Source: Mangrovivirga cuniculi
GTDB lineage: Bacteria > Bacteroidota > Bacteroidia > Cytophagales > Cyclobacteriaceae
Direction: 5' to 3'
DNA length: 64,000 nt
Assembly (NCBI RefSeq): GCF_005166025.1
Contig: NZ_CP028923.1
Coordinates: 1,304,001-1,368,000, forward strand
Shown: piece by piece, positions 31,081 through 39,904 of the stretch
How positions within the stretch are numbered: the stretch's first letter is position 1
Layout: every line of letters begins with the position of its first letter
The notes under the pieces: model-generated
Told to the model about the DNA's origin: nothing
The model's database searches: none
Seen by the model: only the letters and a program-made list of their open reading frames with translations
Program-made: the position numbers and the translations under genes

Positions 31081-31137
31081 ACTTGGTTGTTTAGTTTTAT
31101 ATAAGAAAAATGGCTATTTAATCAAAAATATAAAATT

Positions 31138-32628
31138 TTAATCAGTTTTTACTGCGATTCTCTTTCTTTCCGCGAGGAATATAGCCAATACGATAACACC
31201 TGTAATTAAAATACCTGAAATGCCATTTTGCAGGTCGAAGAAATAAGTAAGATAAATTGTAAGTCCACCTCCTATTACATATAGGACAATTCTAAACCAA
31301 TTATAGGGAACAGGGAAATGTCTCTGGCCTAAAATAGCACTAAGGATAACCATAGTTAGGTAAGATAGAATAAGCGTGACAGCCGAAGCCCAGTACCCGA
31401 AGTAAGGGATAAAGAAAAAATTACCAAGGAAGGTTACAATAGCGCCTGCAAAACTGAGTAGAGTTCCAAAATAGGTTTTGTCACTAAGTTTAAACCAGAT
31501 ACTGAGATTTACATATAATCCGTAAAGCAGCTTACCAAATAATAAAAATGGAACGATAAATAAGGCACTTTTAAAAACATCGTCACCTAGCAGAATATCA
31601 CTAATTAACTGGATGTTCAAGCTTATTCCAATCCAGATTAACACAGCGAAAACCATGAAAAAATAAGTGACAGTAGCGAAAAGTTTTGGTGAGTTTTTTT
31701 CAGTTGACTGGGAAAAGAAAAACGGTTCTCCGGCAAATCGAAATGCCTGAACTGCTATACCCATTACCATTGATAGTTTAAAAGCAGCACTATATACACC
31801 CAGGGCTTCTTTAGAACTTAATCCTTCATAAAAATTATCAGGAAGTCTTAATTCCATCAATATTTTATCCAGATTATCATTGGCCATACCGGTAAGTCCC
31901 ATTGCCATTATTGGCAGGGCGTAAATCAGCATCGGTTTCAGTATTTTTTTAGAAATGTTGATTTTAACATCAAACATTGTCTTGAAAAGAACAATAATAG
32001 CAATCCCATTTCCGATTAGGTTTGCTGCAAACAAATAGGGTAAGGGATTTTCAGGATTGTAGATCTTTGATATAAATGGTCTCCATGATTGAAATATTTT
32101 ACCTTCTAATACAGCCTCACAAAACCAAAGAAAAAACACCTGGATACCAATCTGAATAAAAATGCTCAATAGTTTTGCAGATGCAAATTTAATTGCTTTG
32201 TTCTGAAGCCGAAGTCTTGCGAATGGAATTGCGGTAATAGCATCTACAAAAAGTATCAGGGCCAGCCATTTAATGAATTCAGAGTAATTTGGATCGCCAA
32301 TACTCAATGCCCAGAAATCTGATCCAAACCACAATACAGATGAAATTAAAATTCCGGTGATAAGTAAAAATGAAAAAGAGGAATTATAAGCAGTTTTTTC
32401 GTCGTGCTTTGTTGCAAAACGAAAATATGAAGTTTCCATTCCCATCGTGTAAAGCACCAAAAAGAAGGCAGTATATGAATATAGATAAGTGTATGTACCA
32501 TATTCACCTTCGGTAAGCACACTGGTGTGCAGCTTGATCAATAAAAAATATAAAAAGCGTCCCAAAATGGTTGGGACGCCATAAATTACCGTTTCACCGG
32601 CAAGTTTTTTAAGAGGATTCACGATCAA
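31138..32628 (-). CDS. Polysaccharide flippase (Wzx/MATE-like)
   Basis: A 496-residue membrane protein with about 12-14 hydrophobic segments, a positively charged C-terminus and an N-terminus (LAGETVIYGVPTILGRFLYF) typical of the oligosaccharide flippase family of lipid-linked glycan exporters. It starts 3 bases after the enoyl-CoA hydratase stop. Together with the nucleotidyltransferase downstream it may serve envelope polysaccharide export. The glycan is unknown. Confidence 0.83.
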   Translation of the reverse strand: MIVNPLKKLAGETVIYGVPTILGRFLYFLLIKLHTSVLTEGEYGTYTYLYSYTAFFLVLYTMGMETSYFRFATKHDEKTAYNSSFSFLLITGILISSVLWFGSDFWALSIGDPNYSEFIKWLALILFVDAITAIPFARLRLQNKAIKFASAKLLSIFIQIGIQVFFLWFCEAVLEGKIFQSWRPFISKIYNPENPLPYLFAANLIGNGIAIIVLFKTMFDVKINISKKILKPMLIYALPIMAMGLTGMANDNLDKILMELRLPDNFYEGLSSKEALGVYSAAFKLSMVMGIAVQAFRFAGEPFFFSQSTEKNSPKLFATVTYFFMVFAVLIWIGISLNIQLISDILLGDDVFKSALFIVPFLLFGKLLYGLYVNLSIWFKLSDKTYFGTLLSFAGAIVTFLGNFFFIPYFGYWASAVTLILSYLTMVILSAILGQRHFPVPYNWFRIVLYVIGGGLTIYLTYFFDLQNGISGILITGVIVLAIFLAERKRIAVKTD

Positions 32629-32631
32629 AAA

Positions 32632-33417
32632 TTATTCTCCGGTAAACTCTGGTTTCCTTTTTTCAAGGAATGCCTGAGTTCCTTCTTTAAAATCTTTTGA
32701 CTTGCAACAGTTGCTAAAGCTGTTCGCTTCAGTCTGATAACCATTTTCATCACTTCTAAATACCGCGTTGACACAGTCAATGACCATACCTACGGCTAAA
32801 GGAGCTTTATTCATGATTTTGGCAAGTATATCTTTTGATTTTGACATTAAGTCATCATGATCTTCTGCAATATGGTTGATGAGGCCAAGTCTGTACGCCT
32901 CATTTACGTCGATCATATCACCGGTCATCATATATTCCAGCGCTTTGCTTTTCCCTATAAGTTGGGTCATCCTTTGAGTACCCCCGTATCCCGGGATAAC
33001 ACCAAGATTAACTTCGGGCTGTCCAAACTTGACATTTTTGGTAGCTATTCTGATATGACAAGCCATGGCCAATTCACATCCACCACCCAGTGCGAACCCA
33101 TTTACAGCTGCAATTACAGGTTTAGTGCTGTTTTCAATACTTTGAAATATTTCCTGACCTTTTTCAGCAAATCCACGGGCAGTCATTTCATTCAATTGAG
33201 CCAGTTCGCTAATATCTGCTCCGGCAACAAATGCTTTTTCACCAGATCCCGTAATTATCATAGCTTTTACATCGTTGTTGTCAACTGCCAGTTGTATGGC
33301 TTCCTCAATTTCATCTAGCGTCTGAGAATTTAATGCATTAAGCTTATCAGGACGATTAACTGTAATGGTGAGGATAGCATCCTCAAGCGATAACAGTAAG
33401 TTTTCAAATTTTTGCAT
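32632..33417 (-). CDS. Enoyl-CoA hydratase/isomerase (crotonase family)
   Basis: A 261-residue enzyme. The oxyanion-hole and catalytic regions are intact: AFVAGADISELAQL, AVNGFALGGGCELAMACHIR (catalytic Glu) and FGQPEVNLGVIPGYGGTQR (second catalytic Glu), so hydration of short-chain enoyl-CoA is likely. The C-terminus NCCKSKDFKEGTQAFLEKRKPEF is usual. A strong promoter (33447-33477) lies upstream, so this gene probably heads the long minus-strand operon with the flippase. Confidence 0.93.
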   Translation of the reverse strand: MQKFENLLLSLEDAILTITVNRPDKLNALNSQTLDEIEEAIQLAVDNNDVKAMIITGSGEKAFVAGADISELAQLNEMTARGFAEKGQEIFQSIENSTKPVIAAVNGFALGGGCELAMACHIRIATKNVKFGQPEVNLGVIPGYGGTQRMTQLIGKSKALEYMMTGDMIDVNEAYRLGLINHIAEDHDDLMSKSKDILAKIMNKAPLAVGMVIDCVNAVFRSDENGYQTEANSFSNCCKSKDFKEGTQAFLEKRKPEFTGE

Positions 33418-33752
33418 AAAAGCTAAATTGTCTTTTAAGAATGGTTCAAATATAAACCTACCCTATGGAATCACAAAATGTACAGGCGAAGATTTCCGTA
33501 CGATACCCGGGATTGTTTTTTTTCTTAATTTATGAATAAATATAAAATAATTAAGTGTAGTTTTGTGATTTAATTGATTAAATGTATGGCTAACTTGTTG
33601 ATTGCTAGACAAGATTTGCTTTTTTTAAAATTGAGGTAGCTGGTTGTTTATCGATCTATTATAAGTATTCGTCGAAGCATTTGGCCTGGATGGTTACAAC
33701 CTCTGATGTCATAGTATATATATCTGATATGATACGATTTAATAGTGTGAGA
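33418..33752. other. Gene-free region of 335 bases
   Basis: Contains the promoter just described for the gene on the left. A 24-codon frame at 33464-33538 is not supported. No RNA gene, repeat or hairpin was recognised in the rest. It probably also holds the promoter of the T9SS cargo gene at 33753. Confidence 0.5.
33447..33477 (-). promoter_or_regulatory. Bacteroidota-type promoter, enoyl-CoA hydratase gene
   Basis: On the minus strand TTTG (33477-33474) is separated by 19 bases from TATATTTG (33454-33447), an exact match to the phylum consensus. The -7 element ends 30 bases upstream of the ATG. Confidence 0.7.
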
Positions 33753-34784
33753 ATGAAGCATTTTTACTTTTTATTCATTTTTTTATTTGCATTTCAAGCT
33801 CAAAGCCAAACGTGTATCTTTCAAGGAACTGCTCCAAAAGCTAAAGATAGAACTGATTGGGATGTAGCTTCAAATTGGAGCTGTGGATTTGTGCCGAATG
33901 GATCACAAGCCATAAATGATATAGTTATTGCAGCAGATGTAGTTTTAGGTAATAATACAATATACGATTTTACCTCTACATCCATCGCTTCAATAACAAT
34001 TCAATCAGGATCAACATTAACATTTGGTGCTAACTCTCAAATTATTTTACCTTCAGGTGCTGAAATTATCGTAGAGAATGGCGGAACCATCGATGCCGGG
34101 AACAATAGTAGTGGTACATTGATTGAAATCGGAGGTAATGGTGTATGGGGAAGACAATGTGAAGCAAATGGATGTACTAATGATCAGTTAGCCGGACCTT
34201 TGACAGTAGATGAAAATTCATCTCCAGGTCAACTTCCTGTCGAACTAATATATTTTACCGGAGAAATTGTTGATGGAATTGTGGAATTAGAATGGTCAAC
34301 TGCTTCTGAAGAGAATTTTAATTTTTTTACTGTTGAGCGCTCTTTAGATGGAGTAGAGTTTACAGCACTAGGTAACGTTCTTGGAAAAGGAGGAGACCAG
34401 ATTAACTATTACTCTTATAGTGACGATTACAATGTGCAGGATATAACATATTACCGTTTAAAAGCAACTGATTATGATGGGTTCATTGAATACCATCCGA
34501 TCACTGCGGTTTATCCATCAACTCAATCTTCTAATGAAGAAGTTGCTGTTTATCCTAATCCGTTGACAAAACTCGATGATGAACTGGTAATAGATTTAAA
34601 AGATAATAAATTAGCGAATAATGCCTCTGTTAGGATATTTAGTACCTCAGGGAAGTTAGTTTTTGAACAAGATTTAATGAATAAAGTGACAGTATTCAAC
34701 GATCTTGATCTCGAATCAGGATTATATGTTGCTAAAATTCAGCACGTAAAAGGGCAATATACACTAAAGCTTGTCGTAGAATAA
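33753..34784 (+). CDS. Secreted protein with T9SS type A sorting domain
   Basis: A 343-residue protein starting at ATG 33753 with a signal peptide (MKHFYFLFIFLFAFQAQSQ). The first half has imperfect beta-helix-like repeats (TITIQSGSTLTFGANSQIIL, AEIIVENGGTIDAG). An FN3-like stretch follows (VELIYFTGEIVDGIVELEWS). The last 75 residues are a Por-secretion tail (VAVYPNPL, SVRIFSTSGKLVFE, LESGLYVAKI, KLVVE), the signal recognised by SprA-based T9SS and cleaved by PorU. The surface function is unknown. An IS3 element sits just past its terminator. Confidence 0.88.
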   Translation: MKHFYFLFIFLFAFQAQSQTCIFQGTAPKAKDRTDWDVASNWSCGFVPNGSQAINDIVIAADVVLGNNTIYDFTSTSIASITIQSGSTLTFGANSQIILPSGAEIIVENGGTIDAGNNSSGTLIEIGGNGVWGRQCEANGCTNDQLAGPLTVDENSSPGQLPVELIYFTGEIVDGIVELEWSTASEENFNFFTVERSLDGVEFTALGNVLGKGGDQINYYSYSDDYNVQDITYYRLKATDYDGFIEYHPITAVYPSTQSSNEEVAVYPNPLTKLDDELVIDLKDNKLANNASVRIFSTSGKLVFEQDLMNKVTVFNDLDLESGLYVAKIQHVKGQYTLKLVVE

Positions 34785-34810
34785 ATATTGATTTGATCGT
34801 AATGTGTGAA

Positions 34811-34839
34811 AAAACGCCATCTCTTAAGAGTGGCGTTTT
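34811..34839 (+). terminator. Rho-independent terminator after T9SS cargo gene
   Basis: AAAACGCCA and CTCTT pair with AAGAG and TGGCGTTTT, with one bulged T, followed by a run of T. Located 27 bases after the stop codon. Confidence 0.85.
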
Positions 34840-34891
34840 TTTTATTTAACAGTGTCTCGTCCTGAAATAGCGTTACACAAAAAGTAATGTT

Positions 34892-35326
34892 ATGAAGCAA
34901 AAAGATGAGAACCAGCACGTTAAGCGAACACAAAAAGACTACAGTTACACTTTTAAATTATCAGTGGTCGAAGAGATAGAAAGAGGAGAGCTTGGCATAA
35001 GAGCCGCATCAAGGAAGTATGGAATACAATCTCACTCTACCATTACAAATTGGTTAAGAAAATATGGTACCTTTGATTGGTACAACAAAACCCATTTAAA
35101 CTTGTCAAAGAGCCCAGAACAGAAATTATTGGAGCTTGAACAAAAAGTCAAGCTCTTGGAGAAACAGAAAGCTTCATTGGAAAAGAAACTAGAGTTTACT
35201 GATAAAAAGGCTATTTTCTTTGATATGATGATCGATATTGCAGAAGAAGAGCTAAAGATTCCTATTAGAAAAAAGTACTCACCCGAACAATCGAACGATT
35301 CAAAGAACAGTACAAAGAAAGCTTAA
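34892..35326 (+). CDS. IS3-family transposase OrfA
   Basis: A 144-residue protein with an N-terminal helix-turn-helix (YTFKLSVVEEIERGELGIRA, IQSHSTITNWLRKYG) that binds the IS ends, then a leucine-zipper-like segment (QKLLELEQKVKLLEKQKASL) for multimerisation with OrfAB. Near its end it carries the slippery heptamer at 35269-35275, so ribosomes that shift back one base make the OrfAB fusion. Confidence 0.92.
   Translation: MKQKDENQHVKRTQKDYSYTFKLSVVEEIERGELGIRAASRKYGIQSHSTITNWLRKYGTFDWYNKTHLNLSKSPEQKLLELEQKVKLLEKQKASLEKKLEFTDKKAIFFDMMIDIAEEELKIPIRKKYSPEQSNDSKNSTKKA
35269..35275 (+). other. Programmed -1 frameshift site A AAA AAG
   Basis: A canonical IS3-type slippery heptamer lies in the orfA frame (AGA AAA AAG). 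A -1 shift here enters the orfB frame, which is open from this point (GTA CTC ACC) to 36189. Unlike the breaks elsewhere in this window this one is expected and functional. Confidence 0.8.
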
Positions 35327-35340
35327 CAGCTACCTGTAGA

Positions 35341-36189
35341 TTGTTTGGGAAGAGTAGGCAGGTTTATTATCGAGCAAAGAAATCTGAGGCTAAAAGAAGA
35401 GAAACAGCTTCTGTAGTAGAGAAAAAGGTTCAACAAGTGCGGATGAGAATGTCTGAATTAGGCACAAGAAAGCTCTACGAAAAGCTTTATGATGAGCTTC
35501 GGGAACTTGGGGTTGGTAGAGACCGGTTGTTTGCCATTATGAAAGCTAATCACATGCAAATACTCCCAAAACGGCAATACCACATCACGACCGACTCCCA
35601 TCATAGATTCAGAAAACATCGCAACTTGGTTGAGAACTTAACCCTTAATAGGCCCGAGCAGTTGTGGGTTAGTGATATTACCTATATAGGGAACCGACAA
35701 AATCCAATGTATCTATCTCTGGTGACAGATGCTTATTCAAAGAAAATAATGGGGTTTAATGTATCTAACAGCCTCCATGCGCAAGGGGCAATCAAGGCAT
35801 TAAAACAAGCGATTAAAAATAGAAAGTATTATGATCGAGAACTAATTCATCATTCAGACCGAGGTTTGCAATACTGTTGTGATGATTACCAAAAGGAACT
35901 TGATAAAGGTAATCTGTTGTGTAGTATGACAGAAAAGTATGATCCCTACCAAAATGCTATTGCAGAACGAGTGAATGGTATTTTAAAGCAAGAATTTATT
36001 AAGGGCATACTGGTAAATGATATAGTTCTAATGAATAAATTGATCAAACAATCTATTGATATTTATAACAGAGAACGTCCTCATTACAGCTGCTATATGA
36101 AGACTCCAGAATTTATGCATGGACAAGAAAAAATTAAAATAAGAACCTATAAAAAAAATAGCACCGCAAAATTGTGCGATGCTACTTAA
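35341..36189 (+). CDS. IS3-family transposase OrfB (DDE integrase domain)
   Basis: At least 282 residues, normally made as the C-terminal part of OrfAB. The integrase-core DDE triad is visible: Asp in LWVSDITYI, Asp in HHSDRGLQY and Glu in NAIAERVNGILKQEF. The HTH_21-like N-terminal segment (MRMSELGTRKLYEKL) is intact. The frame continues upstream to the slippery site, so the TTG at 35341 is probably not the real start. There is no stop or deletion, so the element is likely active. Confidence 0.92.
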   Translation: MFGKSRQVYYRAKKSEAKRRETASVVEKKVQQVRMRMSELGTRKLYEKLYDELRELGVGRDRLFAIMKANHMQILPKRQYHITTDSHHRFRKHRNLVENLTLNRPEQLWVSDITYIGNRQNPMYLSLVTDAYSKKIMGFNVSNSLHAQGAIKALKQAIKNRKYYDRELIHHSDRGLQYCCDDYQKELDKGNLLCSMTEKYDPYQNAIAERVNGILKQEFIKGILVNDIVLMNKLIKQSIDIYNRERPHYSCYMKTPEFMHGQEKIKIRTYKKNSTAKLCDAT

Positions 36190-36386
36190 TTATTTATCCT
36201 TGTAAAAACTGTAACGTTTATTCAGGACTAGTCACAGTTTAGCAAATTAATAATTTGCATTCGATTTCTGTTATGTTTTTTTTAATTCTTGTAATTTTTT
36301 GTTGTCAATTAACTCTTAGGGGTTAAGTTCTTTTGAAATCTTGACATTATCATTAAATTCAGCATTCCAATTTCATAACAACACAC

Positions 36387-39300
36387 ATGGAGGATCAACA
36401 AATACACAAAATTCAGAAGATTCTCGTTGCCAACAGGGGAGAAATAGCGATCAGGGTATTCAGGGCAGCGTCAGAATTAAATATCAGAACAGTTGCAATA
36501 TTTACATTCGAGGACAGATATTCTCTGCATCGGTATAAAGCTGATGAGGCCTATCAGGTAGGGCCCGATGACGACCCTTTAAAACCATATCTCGATATTG
36601 AAGAGATAATTAGCGTAGCTAAAAGGGAAGGAGTGGATGCAATTCACCCAGGCTATGGGTTTTTATCTGAAAACACCACTTTTGCGCGAAGGTGTAGGGA
36701 AGAAGGAATAATTTTTATTGGTCCAACACCAGAGGTAATGGAAAAACTCGGTGATAAAGTTGAGGCCAAAAAGGTAGCTATTGAAAGTAATGTGCCAATT
36801 ATTCAGGATTCTCAAGAAGACCTTACTTCGTATGAAATAGCAAAAAAAGAGGCTAATAATATCGGATATCCGGTAATCGTCAAAGCAGCTGCCGGAGGCG
36901 GAGGAAGAGGAATGAGGGTTGTTCAAAATGATAAGCAACTTGAAGTTGCATTTCATGAAGCAAAAAATGAGGCAAAAAATGCCTTCGGGGACGATACTAT
37001 TTTCCTTGAAAAGTTTATTGACAAGCCTAAGCATATCGAAGTGCAAATCATGGCTGATAACTACGGAAATACTGTTCACTTATACGAAAGAGACTGCTCG
37101 GTTCAGCGCCGCTTTCAAAAAGTAGTGGAAGTAGCTCCTTGTGTTAGCATTAAACAAGAAACAAAGGATAAGCTTTACAGTTACGCATTGAAGCTCGCAG
37201 AAAATGTAAGCTACAATAATGTTGGAACGGTTGAATTCCTCGTCGATAGTGAAGAGAATATATTCTTTATTGAAGTAAATCCCAGAATTCAGGTAGAGCA
37301 TACGATTACTGAAGAGATTACTCAAATCGATATCGTCAGATCGCAAATTCAAATTGCCAGAGGATATGCTCTTTCCGATCCGAGGATTTTTATCAAGAGC
37401 CAGGATGATATCAAATGCGAAGGTTATGCCATCCAATGTCGTGTAACTACTGAGGATCCTGAAAATAATTTCAAACCTAATTACGGTACTATAATAGCTT
37501 ACCGAAGTGCCGGTGGTTATGGAATCAGGCTTGATGCAGGAAACTGTTATACCGGTGTAAAAGTATCACCTTTCTTCGACAGTATGCTGGTGAAAATATC
37601 TGCTAGTGGAAGGACTTTAAAGGGTACTGCTCAGAGATTACACAGGGCATTACGTGAATTCAGGATCAGAGGAGTTAAAACCAATATTGGTTTTCTTGAA
37701 AATGTTATTAATCATGAAATATTCTATTCAGGAAAGGCAACCGTTAAATTTATTCCGGATCATCCGGAGTTATTTGATATTGGGATAAAATTTGACAGGG
37801 GAACAAAAATGTTATCTTACCTGGCAGATGTTACCATCAATGGTAATCCGGATGTGAAATTTGTGGACAGATCTAAAACCTTTGTAACCCCAAAGATTCC
37901 TGATTACCCTAAATTCTCATCACATCCGAAAGGCAGTAAAGATAAACTTAGTGAACTGGGGCGTGATAAATTTATTGAGTGGTTAAAGAATGAGAAGGAG
38001 ATCAAATTTACGGATACAACTTTTAGAGATGCTCACCAATCATTGTTAGCAACCCGGTTCCGGACTCATGATATGATGAAGGTGGCTGAAGGTTTTGCCA
38101 AAAACCACCCAAATGTTTTTTCAATGGAAGTCTGGGGTGGAGCTACATTTGATGTTTCATACCGATTCCTGAAAGAAGATCCATGGGAACGCCTGAGAAA
38201 ATTGCGTGAAGCAATTCCTAATATTTTGCTTCAAATGCTATTAAGAGGCTCTAATGGAGTTGGTTATAAAGCATATCCTGACAATTTAATCATTAAATTC
38301 ATAGAGGAGTCTGCTGAAACAGGCATTGACATTTTCAGGATTTTCGATTCATTAAATTGGGTTGATAATATGAAAACCAGTATAAAGGCTGTTTCTGAGA
38401 GGACTGATTCCTTAGCCGAGGCAGCAATCTGTTATACAGGGAATGTCCTGGATAAGGACAGTAAATATAATTTGCAGTATTATATAGATATGGCTAAAAA
38501 GCTTGAGGATTGCGGTGCTCATCTTCTAGCCATTAAAGACATGGCCGGATTATTACGACCTTATGCTGCTGAAGAATTAATACCCGCATTAAAAGATGCA
38601 GTAGATATTCCAATTCATTTACACACACATGACACTTCATCTATACAGGCTTCTACTTATATGAAATCCATTGAGCAGGGTGTCGATGTAGTTGATGTAG
38701 CTCTGAGTTCCATGAGTGGGTTAACTTCTCAGCCCAACTTTAACTCCTTGGTAGCAGCCCTTGAAAATCATGAAAGGGAGCCTGATTTTGATCTCGAAAG
38801 TCTCAATGCTTACAGTAGATACTGGGAAGAAGTGAGAGAGTATTATTATCCTTTTGAATCAGGTTTAAAGGCAGGTACTGCCGAGGTATATGAAAATGAA
38901 ATTCCCGGAGGCCAGTATTCAAATTTAAGGCCACAGGCGCGAGCATTAGGTCTGGAAGAAAAATTTGAAAAAGTAAAGAAGAATTATGCCGAAGTAAACA
39001 GGATGTTTGGCAACATTGTTAAGGTAACCCCATCATCAAAAGTAGTTGGTGATATGGCACTCTTTATGACTTCCAATAATCTAACTCCTGAAGATGTTAT
39101 GGAAAAAGGATCTAGTATATCTTTTCCTGACTCTGTAGTTTCTTTTTTCAAAGGTGAACTCGGACAACCTCATGGTGGATTTCCTGATAAGATAAGTGAA
39201 TTAGTACTTAAGAATGAGGAACCGTTCCATGATCGTCCAAATGCACATCTGGAACCAATAGATTTTGACAATGAGTTTAAGGAATTCAAAAAGGAATTTG

Positions 39301-39836
39301 ATGAAAGTGTTTCATTCAAGGAGTTTCTTTCTTATAAACTATATCCGAAAGTTTATAAAGATTATTATGAATTCAGAGATACCTATGGAAATGTAGATTA
39401 CCTTCCTTCGACGGCTTATTTCTATGGAATGAAAACAGGAGAGGAAATTCTTGTAACAATTGGAAGAGGTAAAACTCTAATTGTTACACTACTGTATATT
39501 TCTGAACCGGATGAAAAAGGGATGAGAACAGTGAGTTTTGAACTCAATGGTCAAAGCAGAAAGATTCTTGTAAAAGATAACGATATTAAGTCTCAGGTTG
39601 TCGTTAATAAAAAGATAGAGAAAGATGGTGATGTAGGTGCTCCATTACAGGGAAGGCTTGCCGATGTTAAAGTGAAAAGCGGAGAGAAAGTTGAGGAAGG
39701 ACAGGTGCTTTTTGTAATTGAAGCGATGAAAATGGAATCCAACGTTACTGCCCCCAAATCCGGAGTGGTGAACAAAGTATACCTTGAACCGGGTGCGATG
39801 GTTCAACAGGATGACCTTGTAGTCGAATTGGATTAA
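36387..39836 (+). CDS. pyc: Pyruvate carboxylase
   Basis: An 1149-residue biotin enzyme that makes oxaloacetate from pyruvate, bicarbonate and ATP. Order of domains: biotin carboxylase (KILVANRGEIAIRVFRA, HPGYGFLSEN, KAAAGGGGRGMR, FIEVNPRIQVEHT), carboxyltransferase (FTDTTFRDAHQSLLATR, IFRIFDSLNWV, IHLHTHDTS), PYC/OADA domain, and biotinyl domain with the modified Lys in EAMKMES near the C-terminus. The single-chain form has normal length. It starts 153 bases after the IS end. Its partner in the pyruvate/C4 node is MaeB at 18130. Confidence 0.97.
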   Translation: MEDQQIHKIQKILVANRGEIAIRVFRAASELNIRTVAIFTFEDRYSLHRYKADEAYQVGPDDDPLKPYLDIEEIISVAKREGVDAIHPGYGFLSENTTFARRCREEGIIFIGPTPEVMEKLGDKVEAKKVAIESNVPIIQDSQEDLTSYEIAKKEANNIGYPVIVKAAAGGGGRGMRVVQNDKQLEVAFHEAKNEAKNAFGDDTIFLEKFIDKPKHIEVQIMADNYGNTVHLYERDCSVQRRFQKVVEVAPCVSIKQETKDKLYSYALKLAENVSYNNVGTVEFLVDSEENIFFIEVNPRIQVEHTITEEITQIDIVRSQIQIARGYALSDPRIFIKSQDDIKCEGYAIQCRVTTEDPENNFKPNYGTIIAYRSAGGYGIRLDAGNCYTGVKVSPFFDSMLVKISASGRTLKGTAQRLHRALREFRIRGVKTNIGFLENVINHEIFYSGKATVKFIPDHPELFDIGIKFDRGTKMLSYLADVTINGNPDVKFVDRSKTFVTPKIPDYPKFSSHPKGSKDKLSELGRDKFIEWLKNEKEIKFTDTTFRDAHQSLLATRFRTHDMMKVAEGFAKNHPNVFSMEVWGGATFDVSYRFLKEDPWERLRKLREAIPNILLQMLLRGSNGVGYKAYPDNLIIKFIEESAETGIDIFRIFDSLNWVDNMKTSIKAVSERTDSLAEAAICYTGNVLDKDSKYNLQYYIDMAKKLEDCGAHLLAIKDMAGLLRPYAAEELIPALKDAVDIPIHLHTHDTSSIQASTYMKSIEQGVDVVDVALSSMSGLTSQPNFNSLVAALENHEREPDFDLESLNAYSRYWEEVREYYYPFESGLKAGTAEVYENEIPGGQYSNLRPQARALGLEEKFEKVKKNYAEVNRMFGNIVKVTPSSKVVGDMALFMTSNNLTPEDVMEKGSSISFPDSVVSFFKGELGQPHGGFPDKISELVLKNEEPFHDRPNAHLEPIDFDNEFKEFKKEFDESVSFKEFLSYKLYPKVYKDYYEFRDTYGNVDYLPSTAYFYGMKTGEEILVTIGRGKTLIVTLLYISEPDEKGMRTVSFELNGQSRKILVKDNDIKSQVVVNKKIEKDGDVGAPLQGRLADVKVKSGEKVEEGQVLFVIEAMKMESNVTAPKSGVVNKVYLEPGAMVQQDDLVVELD

Positions 39837-39845
39837 TAAAAAAAT

Positions 39846-39863
39846 AAGAGGCTTCGGCCTCTT
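39846..39863 (+). terminator. Rho-independent terminator after pyc
   Basis: AAGAGGC pairs with GCCTCTT around a TTCG tetraloop, followed by seven T. It lies 9 bases after the pyc stop. Confidence 0.88.
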
Positions 39864-39904
39864 TTTTTATAACATATAGCCATAAAACCTTGTTGGGGAT
39901 TTAT

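Larger units (their letters stand above)
34853..36234 (+). mobile_element. Complete IS3-family insertion sequence (1382 bp)
   Basis: The ends are imperfect inverted repeats of about 26 bases. The left end starts TGTCTCGTCCTGAA and the right end, read inward, starts TGACTAGTCCTGAA; both continue to CGTTACA. They have TG/CA termini and a 3-bp duplication. Inside are two genes in the orfA/orfB arrangement with a frameshift signal. Everything needed for transposition is present. The transposase is IS150-like in length and motif layout, which is inference. Confidence 0.92.
34850..36237 (+). repeat. 3-bp target-site duplication (CAG) flanking the IS
   Basis: CAG at 34850-34852 and again at 36235-36237, immediately outside the IS ends. 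Three-base duplications are usual for the IS3 family, so the copy is still in the site where it inserted. Confidence 0.7.

Noticed and set aside
32857-33318. Plus-strand frame opposite the enoyl-CoA hydratase
   Set aside because: The hydratase is intact with catalytic residues; the antisense frame shows no family features.
33464-33538. 24-codon frame starting ATGGAATCACAAAATG between the enoyl-CoA hydratase and the T9SS cargo gene
   Set aside because: It overlaps a strong promoter for the opposite strand, no family was recognised, and adding or removing a base in its T run does not extend it.
36235-36386. Riboswitch or leader RNA upstream of pyc
   Set aside because: The 152-base gap between the IS and pyc has no conserved motif or hairpin; it is AT-rich only.
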